Shown here one piece after another: positions 14,912-21,313 of a DNA stretch of 41,410 bases; the first letter of the stretch is position 1, and each line of letters begins with the position of its first letter. Below the pieces are notes generated by a model. It was not told the DNA's origin. It saw nothing but the letters and a program-made list of their open reading frames with translations, and made no database searches. This DNA is from an uncultured Oscillospiraceae bacterium (GTDB taxonomy: Bacteria > Bacillota > Clostridia > Oscillospirales > Oscillospiraceae): NCBI GenBank assembly GCA_910587345.1, contig CAJUKH010000020.1, positions 1 to 41,410 of the forward strand. The letters are read 5' to 3'. Position numbers and translations under genes: made by a program.

Positions 14912-15734
14912 ACAGCTTTTCCAGACACCGGAGGACCAGATGGGAAAACTGCTCCCGACAGGCCTCCGCCGTGGCGTTGACCTCCTCCCCGGAAAGGGGC
15001 TGGTCCAGGATACCGGCCCCCATGTTGGTCATAAGGGAGAAGCCCAGCACCTCCATGCCGGCGTGGACGGCCACAATGGCCTCGGGAGCGGTGGACATAC
15101 CCACGGCGTCGCCCCCCAGGGTCCGGGCCAGACGGACCTCGGCCGGGGTCTCGAACTGGGGGCCGGGGAAGTAGCAGTAGACCCCCTCCCGCAGTTCCAG
15201 CCCCAGTTCCCGGGCGCTTTCATGGGCCAGAGCGCGAAGGGCGGGGGAGTACATTTTGGACATATCGGGGAACCGGGGGCCGAATTCGGCCAGGTTCTCC
15301 CCCCGGAGGGGGGACTCCATGAAAATTTTGATCTGGTCGGAGATCACCATGATATCCCCAGGCGCCCAGGCGGTATTGACGCAGCCGGCGGCGTTGGTGA
15401 GGATGAGGGTCTCGCAGCCGATGAGCTTCAGCACCCGGACGGGATAAGAGACCTCCTCGTAGGACCAGCCCTCGTAGTGGTGCATCCGGCCCTGCATGAC
15501 GGCTACCCGCTTACCCGCCAGAGTGCCCAGCACCAGCCGGCCGGCGTGGCCGGGGGCGGTGGAGCGGGGGAAGTGGGGGATGTCGCCGTAGGGGATGGCG
15601 ACGGGCTGCTCCACCATATCACCGAGGAACCCCAGACCGGAGCCAAGGACCAGGGCGATATCGGGGGTAAAGTCCCCCATCCGGGAGCGGATGAGGTCGG
15701 CGCTTTGCTGGTAATGGGAGAAGGGATGGACCAT
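14910..15734 (-). CDS. punA: Purine nucleoside phosphorylase (trimeric type)
   Basis: About 274 residues. It cleaves inosine and guanosine with phosphate, giving the free base and ribose 1-phosphate for purine salvage. Family motifs are present: ALVLGSGLGFLGD (phosphate loop), GRMHHYEG, LTNAAGCVN and the base-site region GPQFETPAEVR with VGMSTAPEAI. This is the low-molecular-mass trimeric class, not the DeoD hexamer. The ATG at 15734 (MVHPFSH) is chosen over an upstream in-frame ATG because AAAGGA lies 7 bases before it. It is a single gene with its own promoter and terminator. Confidence 0.94.
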   Translation of the reverse strand: MVHPFSHYQQSADLIRSRMGDFTPDIALVLGSGLGFLGDMVEQPVAIPYGDIPHFPRSTAPGHAGRLVLGTLAGKRVAVMQGRMHHYEGWSYEEVSYPVRVLKLIGCETLILTNAAGCVNTAWAPGDIMVISDQIKIFMESPLRGENLAEFGPRFPDMSKMYSPALRALAHESARELGLELREGVYCYFPGPQFETPAEVRLARTLGGDAVGMSTAPEAIVAVHAGMEVLGFSLMTNMGAGILDQPLSGEEVNATAEACREQFSHLVLRCLEKL

Positions 15735-15787
15735 AAAATATCCTTTCCGGCAAGGGGCGGCCAATCAAAATAAGGGTCAATGACGGT

Positions 15788-15816
15788 ATTTTACCCCATT
15801 TTCCCACAAAAAGCAA
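15788..15816 (-). promoter_or_regulatory. Promoter of punA
   Basis: On the minus strand, TTGCTT (15811-15816) and TAAAAT (15788-15793) lie 17 bases apart, about 50 bases upstream of the ATG. Confidence 0.6.
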
Positions 15817-15843
15817 TCATTACCGGCACTTTTGCGGGAAAAG

Positions 15844-15878
15844 AAAAAGGGCCGCCCCTGTGTGGGGACGGCCCTTTT
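15844..15878 (-). terminator. Intrinsic terminator of the metNIQ operon
   Basis: AAAAGGGCCG and CGGCCCTTTT pair around a G/C-rich inner stem just past the metQ stop. On the minus strand it ends in TTTTTCTTT. Confidence 0.8.
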
Positions 15879-15894
15879 GTCAAGTGGGGGAAAA

Positions 15895-16704
15895 TCAGAA
15901 GAGGGGGACCACGCCGCCGCTGTATGTCTCTTCGATAAAGGTCTTTACCTCATCGGACTGGAGGGCGGTCAGAAGGGCCTGAATGGCCTCGTTGTTCTCG
16001 CTGCCCTCCTTCACCGAAAGTACGTTGCAGTAAGCCTCGGCGGCGGCGCCGTCGCTGGCCTCCACCGCAAGGGCCTGGGTGATGCTCAGTCCGGCGCCGA
16101 TGGCATAGTTGCCGTTGATGACGGCAAGGTCCAGGTCAGCCAGCCGGGAGGTGAGCTGGGCGGCTTCCAGCTCTACCAGCTCCAGATGCTTGGGGTTGTC
16201 CACGATATCCAGCTTGGTGGCGTTGATGCCGACGCCATCTTTCAGGGTGATAAGGCCGGCCTGCTCCAGCAGCAGCAGGGCGCGGGCTTCGTTGGTGGTG
16301 TCGTTGGGGACGCCGATCAGGGCGCCGTCGGACAGCTCGGCCAGAGTGGCGGCCTTGCTGGGGTAGAGGCCGAAAGGCTCATAGTGGATGGCCCCTACGC
16401 TGACCAGATGGGTGCCGTTTTCCTCGTTATAGTTGTTCATGTAGGTGATGTGCTGGAAGTAGTTGGCGTCGATGGAGCCGTCCTCGGTGGAGTCGTTGGG
16501 GGTGCGGTAGTCGGTGAACTCCACGATTTCCAGCGTGATGTCCTCTTTGGCGAGGATGTCCTTGACCACGGTCAAAATCTCGGCGTGGGGGGCGGGGGTG
16601 GCGCCTACTTTCAGGGTGGTGCCCTCCTTCTTGCCGCAGCCGGAGAGAAGGGTGAGGGACAAGGCGCCGGAGAGGGCCAGAGCGGTCAGCTTTTTGATGT
16701 TCAT
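15895..16704 (-). CDS. metQ: Methionine ABC transporter substrate-binding lipoprotein MetQ
   Basis: About 269 residues: signal peptide with lipobox LLSGCGKK, then the NlpA/MetQ fold with KVGATPAPHAEIL near the mature start, ANYFQHITYMNNYN and IGVPNDTTNEARALLLLE. It captures methionine (or related amino acids) outside the cell and delivers it to MetI-MetN. The ATG at 16704 fits the signal peptide and has an AGGAG site; the longer frame adds a non-signal extension. It is the last gene of metN-metI-metQ, 68 bases after metI. Confidence 0.95.
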   Translation of the reverse strand: MNIKKLTALALSGALSLTLLSGCGKKEGTTLKVGATPAPHAEILTVVKDILAKEDITLEIVEFTDYRTPNDSTEDGSIDANYFQHITYMNNYNEENGTHLVSVGAIHYEPFGLYPSKAATLAELSDGALIGVPNDTTNEARALLLLEQAGLITLKDGVGINATKLDIVDNPKHLELVELEAAQLTSRLADLDLAVINGNYAIGAGLSITQALAVEASDGAAAEAYCNVLSVKEGSENNEAIQALLTALQSDEVKTFIEETYSGGVVPLF

Positions 16705-16772
16705 GGGAAGCACTCCTTTTAAATGAAATGGTATGGGTCGAAGCGATGGAGCGGGATACGTTCGGCAGAGCG

Positions 16773-17528
16773 TCATAGAGCGGTTTTCTCACCTCCCTTT
16801 AGGGAGATCCGCTGTGCCGTGCGGGTGTCCCGCCGGTCCACGGCGGAGGAAAGGCGGGTGCCCAGGCTCTGAATGAGCTGCACCAGAAGCACCAGCAAAA
16901 TCACCGCGGTGTACATGACGAGGGTTTGTTTGCGGTAATAGCCATAGTTGATGGCCATGGCGCCCAGCCCGCCGCCCCCCAGCACACCCGCCATGGCGCC
17001 GTAGCCCATGATGGTGATGAGGGCGGTGGTGAAGCCGGTGATGAGGGAGGGCAGGCACTCAGGCAGCAGCACCGCCCGGATGATGCGGCCGGGGGAGCAG
17101 CCCATGGCCTGGGCCGCTTCGATGACGCCGCCGTCGGCATCCCGCAGGGAGCCTTCCACCAGCCTTGAGACGAAGGGGAAGGCGGCGATGACCAGAGGGA
17201 CAAGAAGGGCCACGGTGCCCACGCTGGTGCCCAGAATGAGCCGGGAGAGGGGAATGACCATGATCATCAGAATGAGGAAGGGGACGGAGCGGAGGATGTT
17301 GACGAGAATGTTCAGGGTTTTCATCACTGGGCGGGGAAGGGGACGGATACCGCCCGGCTCCCCCACCACCAGCAGGACCCCGAGAGGAAGGCCGATGAGG
17401 TAGGCCAGAAGGGTGGCCAGAAGGGTGGAATAGACGGTCTCCCAGATGGCGGGGAGGAGGGTTTGGGCCAAAATATTCAGCTGCCCCGGAACGTCCCGGC
17501 CGAAGAGAAATTCCAACAGGTTATCCAC
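16773..17528 (-). CDS. metI: Methionine ABC transporter permease MetI
   Basis: A 251-residue permease with five or six membrane segments. The EAA loop that contacts the ATPase is visible (EAAQAMGCSPGRIIRAVLLP). It starts with GTG, has GGAGGTG 6 bases upstream, and overlaps the end of metN by 8 bases, so it is translationally coupled. It is somewhat longer than typical MetI (about 217-230 residues) because of a basic C-terminal tail. Confidence 0.95.
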   Translation of the reverse strand: MDNLLEFLFGRDVPGQLNILAQTLLPAIWETVYSTLLATLLAYLIGLPLGVLLVVGEPGGIRPLPRPVMKTLNILVNILRSVPFLILMIMVIPLSRLILGTSVGTVALLVPLVIAAFPFVSRLVEGSLRDADGGVIEAAQAMGCSPGRIIRAVLLPECLPSLITGFTTALITIMGYGAMAGVLGGGGLGAMAINYGYYRKQTLVMYTAVILLVLLVQLIQSLGTRLSSAVDRRDTRTAQRISLKGGEKTAL

Positions 17529-18549
17529 GTTTCAGCACCTCCACCACCACATTTTTTTCGCTGAGCCAGGCGATGGCTTCCCCCACCCGCTCTCCGCTGA
17601 AGATGACCACCAGACCGCCGAGAGGGGTCCCTTCCAGAATATCTACATTTGCAAAAATGATATTGGCATCCACCCCGAACTGTCGGGAGAGCTGGGAGAT
17701 GGCGGCCTCTCCCACGTTGCCCCGGGCGAAGGTGAGACGGGCGATGACCTGACCGGGGGAGAGGGCCACCAGAGGGGCGCCTTCGGCAATGAACTCCTCT
17801 GCTTTGCTCAGGTTGGAGGTGGTGGAGACAAAGGACCGGGTCACCGGCTCTTTGGGAGCGGAGAAGAGGGAGAACACGTCCCCCGTTTCCACCACCCGGC
17901 CCTTTTCCATCACCGCCACCCGGTGGCAGATCTCCTTCACCACCGCCATCTCGTGGGTGATGACCACCACCGTGATGCCGGTGCGGCGGTTGATATCCCG
18001 GATGAGCCGGAGGATGGAGGCCGTGGTCTGGGGGTCCAGAGCGGAGGTGGCCTCATCACACAGGAGGACCTTGGGGTCGCTGGCCAGGGCCCGGGCAATG
18101 GCCACCCGCTGTTTCTGCCCGCCGGAGAGCTGGGCGGGGTAGCTGCCGGCCTTGTCGGGGAGGCCCACCAGCTCCAGCAGCTGGGTCACTTTGGCAGCGG
18201 TCTCCTCTTTGGAAAGACCGCTGTCTTTCAGAGGAAAGGCCACGTTCTGCGCCACCGTGCGGGCGGTCATCAGGTTAAACTGCTGGAAGATCATGCCGAT
18301 CTTCCGCCGCTCCTGCCGCAGCTCTTTCTCAGAGAGTGAGGTCAGCTCCCGGCCGTCCACCGTCACGGTGCCCTGGGTGGGCCGTTCCAAAAGATTGATG
18401 CACCGCACCAGTGTGGATTTTCCCGCCCCGGAGTAGCCGATGATGCCGAAAATCTCGCCGGGGGCAATGTGCAGAGACACATCCTGTACGGCATGGACGC
18501 CGCTTTCGCCGCCGGGAAAGATCTTGCTGACATGGGTCAGGGTTATCAT
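17521..18549 (-). CDS. metN: Methionine ABC transporter ATP-binding protein MetN
   Basis: About 342 residues. The ABC domain has Walker A GYSGAGKST, Q-loop FQQFNLM, signature LSGGQKQR, Walker B VLLCDEATSALD and the switch His in VVITHE. A C-terminal NIL/ACT-like domain (about residues 265-340) is the known site of methionine feedback inhibition in MetN proteins. The second ATG (18549) is chosen because GAGGG then lies 6 bases upstream; the ATG at 18555 would touch it. The operon is preceded by a promoter, a Met-rich mini-ORF and a terminator, which points to transcription attenuation. Confidence 0.95.
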   Translation of the reverse strand: MITLTHVSKIFPGGESGVHAVQDVSLHIAPGEIFGIIGYSGAGKSTLVRCINLLERPTQGTVTVDGRELTSLSEKELRQERRKIGMIFQQFNLMTARTVAQNVAFPLKDSGLSKEETAAKVTQLLELVGLPDKAGSYPAQLSGGQKQRVAIARALASDPKVLLCDEATSALDPQTTASILRLIRDINRRTGITVVVITHEMAVVKEICHRVAVMEKGRVVETGDVFSLFSAPKEPVTRSFVSTTSNLSKAEEFIAEGAPLVALSPGQVIARLTFARGNVGEAAISQLSRQFGVDANIIFANVDILEGTPLGGLVVIFSGERVGEAIAWLSEKNVVVEVLKRG

Positions 18550-18654
18550 AAACATCCCTCATTTCGTGGATTGGGCTGTCAAGCGGTGAAGGGGGTTGGC
18601 GGCCGCCTGCCCTCCGGGTCAGGCTTCTCCACATCCCTTTTCTCCGCTCTTCGC

Positions 18655-18692
18655 AAAAAAAGAGTGGGAAGCGGCGTCGCCGCTTCCCACTC
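18655..18692 (-). terminator. Leader terminator (attenuator) upstream of metNIQ
   Basis: On the minus strand GAGTGGGAAGCGGC pairs with GCCGCTTCCCACTC in a perfect 14-bp stem with a GAC loop, followed by eight T. It lies between the Met-rich mini-ORF and metN, about 105 bases before the metN start and in the operon's own direction. It should therefore stop transcription unless disrupted. Its core GTGGGAAGCGG recurs in the terminator at 20976-21006. Confidence 0.88.
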
Positions 18693-18715
18693 CTTGGTTT
18701 CGGTCCGTGGACCGG

Positions 18716-18817
18716 TCATCCCAATTTGTGTTGTGATGCGGGGGCGCACAAAGTCGTGGGCATCGGCATCATCGCCATGTCCATCATCCCCATCATCATA
18801 GCATAACACTTTACCAT
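18716..18817 (-). CDS. Methionine-rich leader peptide of metNIQ (putative attenuation peptide)
   Basis: A 33-codon mini-ORF with a perfect AGGAGG site 9 bases before its ATG. It begins MVKCYAMMMGMMDMAMMPMP and then reads TTLCAPASQHKLG. Ten of 33 residues are Met, nine of them within codons 7-19. A near-consensus promoter lies just upstream, and a strong terminator starts 24 bases after its stop. The layout matches an amino-acid attenuation leader: slow translation at Met codons when charged Met-tRNA is scarce would change leader folding. Its C-terminal LCAPA and its codons match the second leader at 21031-21141 (LCASA). That it is translated and senses Met is inference. Confidence 0.75.
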   Translation of the reverse strand: MVKCYAMMMGMMDMAMMPMPTTLCAPASQHKLG

Positions 18818-18850
18818 GAGGGTGCGCCTCCTTTCACTGAAGTTTGGATA

Positions 18851-18879
18851 ATCGTACCACCGTTTTTTCGGGATGTCAA
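18851..18879 (-). promoter_or_regulatory. Promoter of the metNIQ leader and operon
   Basis: TTGACA (18874-18879, minus strand) and TACGAT (18851-18856) are separated by 17 bases. The bases around the -10 box (GGTGGTACGAT) nearly match those of the second cassette (GGTGGTATGAT). Confidence 0.88.
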
Positions 18880-18950
18880 GAGGGAAATTATCCTGTATCC
18901 CGCAAACCGTTGGAAAGTGTGGGGTACAGAGTTTTCCCGGAGGGGTGAAA

Positions 18951-20861
18951 TCAGCCCAGCTCGGCTTCAAAGGCGGCCTTCAGCTGCTCATACTGCTCAG
19001 CGGTATAAGGTTCGCTGGAGGTCTCCCAGTTGCGGTAGATGCGGGAGCCGCCGGGATGACTGTAAGTGTTCTCCTTGGTCATGGACCATACCGATACGCC
19101 CCGGCAGGGGATCATAAGGGCGTGCTCATAGTAGAAGGCTTCGGCCTGGGCCTGGGCCTCGTACCGGGCGTCCAGGTCGTCCACGATGGCGTTGGCCTGG
19201 GCCACCATTTGGCTGAACTGGGCGAAGATCTCCTTGGTCTCGGGGTCGGTGATGGTGTTGGCCTTGGTCAAAAGAGAGGTAAAGATGGCGGAATCGTTGC
19301 CGGTGACCAGCTGATTTAGGAAGTTCTCAGGGTCCCGGTAGTCGGCGCCCCAGCCGGAGATCTCAAAGCTGGCCAGGGAGGGCTTGCGGACCTCGGAGGT
19401 GACGTTGGTGATGTAGTTCTTGATATTGATCTGGATGTAGTCCTCGGCCAGATTTTCAAAGATGCTCTTGAGGACGGCGGCCTGATCCTGGGCGGTTTGG
19501 TCGCCGGCTTTGATGTAGTAATCGACCTGAATGGGGAAGGTGACCTTGCCCGTCAGCTCGCTCTTGGCCTGAGCCACATAGTCCTGGGCCTTGGCGGCGT
19601 CAACGTGGCCGTCGGTGGTGCCCATGATCTCCATCAGCTTATCCACATAGTCGGTGCCGTCGGAGTAGGTGACCACGTCCCGGGTCACGAAGGTCTCGAT
19701 GCGGTTGGACTCGGGGTTGATGAAGTCATAGAGGGACCAGAACTCCTTGAAGTCCAGACCGTAGTAGAGGGATTTGCGGAAGGCCTCGTTGGCCACGGCG
19801 GTGTTCCAGTTGGTGTCGGGGGTGCCGTCTTCAAACTTTTTGCCGTAGTTGAACACGACCTGATAGTTGAACCGGGAGGGGCGGGTCTGGACCAGTTTAT
19901 CCCGCCAGGGGCTGTTCTCATCCTCCCAAATGATGCGCAGGCGGGACTCGCTGAGTTCGCAGCGGTCGACCTCTCCGCTTATGAAGAGGTTGTCATCGGC
20001 GTTGCCGTCTTCGATCATCTTGATGGTGACGGTGTCAAAGAGCTTGGAATCCTTGTCGAAATAGGCCTCGTTTTTGGTGAAGGTCTTGGTGTTGCCGGAG
20101 ACAAACTCCGTCATGGTGTAGGGACCGGAATACCAAAGCTGGGCGGGGCTGACGCCCAGAACGTTCTCCACCCCCAGCTCATCGATCATGCCCTGAGGCA
20201 CCGGGCACATACAGGCGGCGCCGGCCACGGTGTAGAAGTAGGGGGCGGCCTTGGTCAGCCGGTACTGGAGGGTGTAGGGGTCGGGGGCGGAGATGCCCAC
20301 GGTCTCCAGAAATTTTTCGTCGGTGGCGTGGGTGGCCATGCCCTCCTCGGGGGTGAGGGTCTTGGAGTATTCGTAGTATTCCCCGGCGCCGTCGATCAGT
20401 TCAATGAGCATAGAGGTGTTCTGGGCGCCATTTTTATGGTAATTCAAGATCCACTCCATGGAGGTGAGCCAGTCCTGAGCGGTACAGTCACCCTTGTAAT
20501 TGCCGTTGACATCCACCCATGTTACGTCATTGCGGAGCTTGAAGGTCCAGATAAAGCCGGTCTCGTCTGCGCCCCACTCGGTGGCCACGTTGCCGATGAA
20601 CCGGCCGTGGTTGTCCTGGGCCAGCAGGGCGGAGATCATGTTGCCCATGTGGCGCAGGTTCTTGGACTCCTCGGTGTTGGGCATGAGGAAGCTGGTCATC
20701 TCGTTGGCGGCCAACTCCCAGTCAATGAATTCGGTCAGAGGCTGGGCGGCGCCGTCGGGACCATCGCTCCCCTCGGGGCCGCTTTTGGTACAGGCGCTCA
20801 GGGCCAGAGTTAGGGCAAGGCCCAGGGCCGCAATGCGTTTGGTGCGGGTTGATTTCTTCAT
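18951..20861 (-). CDS. Peptide-type ABC transporter substrate-binding lipoprotein (family 5)
   Basis: About 636 residues: signal peptide with lipobox ALSACTK near residue 23, then an OppA/DppA-like family 5 solute-binding protein. Typical segments are TFKLRNDVTWVDVNG near residue 120, LGVSPAQLWYSGPYTM and FRKSLYYGLDFKEF. It should bind oligopeptides at the membrane surface. No permease or ATPase genes adjoin it, so it is an orphan that must work with a transporter coded elsewhere. The ATG at 20861 has AGGAGA 8 bases upstream. It is controlled by a leader cassette homologous to that of metNIQ, which suggests uptake of Met-containing peptides as a parallel methionine supply. Confidence 0.9.
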   Translation of the reverse strand: MKKSTRTKRIAALGLALTLALSACTKSGPEGSDGPDGAAQPLTEFIDWELAANEMTSFLMPNTEESKNLRHMGNMISALLAQDNHGRFIGNVATEWGADETGFIWTFKLRNDVTWVDVNGNYKGDCTAQDWLTSMEWILNYHKNGAQNTSMLIELIDGAGEYYEYSKTLTPEEGMATHATDEKFLETVGISAPDPYTLQYRLTKAAPYFYTVAGAACMCPVPQGMIDELGVENVLGVSPAQLWYSGPYTMTEFVSGNTKTFTKNEAYFDKDSKLFDTVTIKMIEDGNADDNLFISGEVDRCELSESRLRIIWEDENSPWRDKLVQTRPSRFNYQVVFNYGKKFEDGTPDTNWNTAVANEAFRKSLYYGLDFKEFWSLYDFINPESNRIETFVTRDVVTYSDGTDYVDKLMEIMGTTDGHVDAAKAQDYVAQAKSELTGKVTFPIQVDYYIKAGDQTAQDQAAVLKSIFENLAEDYIQINIKNYITNVTSEVRKPSLASFEISGWGADYRDPENFLNQLVTGNDSAIFTSLLTKANTITDPETKEIFAQFSQMVAQANAIVDDLDARYEAQAQAEAFYYEHALMIPCRGVSVWSMTKENTYSHPGGSRIYRNWETSSEPYTAEQYEQLKAAFEAELG

Positions 20862-20975
20862 GGTTCCATCTCTCCTTGTGCTGCAATTTTTTATCAATAA
20901 AACAGGGGGTTCTCCTTTGTGGGTCCATGCCTGTTCTACTCAAAGGTAAATTTCCACAAAACGGTGGAAGACAAC

Positions 20976-21006
20976 AAAAAGGTGGGAAGCGTCACCGCTT
21001 CCCACC
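20976..21006 (-). terminator. Leader terminator (attenuator) upstream of the substrate-binding gene
   Basis: On the minus strand GGTGGGAAGCG and CGCTTCCCACC pair in an 11-bp stem with a 4-base loop, followed by TTTTTGTTG. It lies after the second mini-ORF and about 115 bases before the substrate-binding gene. It shares its stem core with the metNIQ attenuator. A second small hairpin (20950-20969) follows it. Confidence 0.85.
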
Positions 21007-21030
21007 TGCAAAATATCCGGTATAAAACCG

Positions 21031-21141
21031 TTATTTTTCCGGGGATATCACTGCGGAGGCGCACAGGGACAAAGACATGGCCGTAAACTCCATGCCCCGC
21101 AGTCGCAGCATCATACCAAAGGAATAGGTTTGCTTGTTCAT
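21031..21141 (-). CDS. Second leader peptide, homologous to the metNIQ leader
   Basis: A 36-codon mini-ORF with GGGAGG 9 bases before its ATG, the same spacing as in the first cassette. It begins MNKQTYSFGMMLRLRG, continues MEFTAMSLSLCASA, and ends VISPEK. It has five Met. The upstream bases GGAGGCCGCACCAGATG mirror GGAGGCGCACCCTCATG of cassette 1, and the codons for C-A-x-A are the same (TGC GCC, then GCA). So the two mini-ORFs are probably paralogues. It has fewer Met codons, so the sensed amino acid is less certain; Leu, Met and Ser are all frequent. Confidence 0.65.
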   Translation of the reverse strand: MNKQTYSFGMMLRLRGMEFTAMSLSLCASAVISPEK

Positions 21142-21176
21142 CTGGTGCGGCCTCCCTTCCGGAAGAAATTTTGCTT

Positions 21177-21205
21177 ATCATACCACCATGGAAATGGCTT
21201 GTCAA
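21177..21205 (-). promoter_or_regulatory. Promoter of the second leader cassette
   Basis: TTGACA (21200-21205, minus strand) and TATGAT (21177-21182) are separated by 17 bases. Its -10 region GGTGGTATGAT is shared with the metNIQ cassette. Confidence 0.88.
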
Positions 21206-21243
21206 CACTTTTTTAAAAATAAACAGAAATTTTCGCAAAAGAA

Positions 21244-21268
21244 GGGGAGCATCCCATGGATGCTCCCC
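21244..21268 (-). terminator. Terminator of the stalk-domain gene
   Basis: GGGGAGCATCC (21244-21254) and GGATGCTCCCC (21258-21268) form an 11-bp stem. On the minus strand TTCTTTT follows. Confidence 0.85.
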
Positions 21269-21313
21269 TGAACAAACCCCTATCGCTGTCACTTTTTGTA
21301 AATCAATAAAATA

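Noticed and set aside
18716..18879. T-box or SAM riboswitch upstream of metN
   Set aside because: GGTGGTAC recalls the T-box core, but it overlaps the -10 box and is not transcribed. No SAM-riboswitch core could be recognised in the leader.
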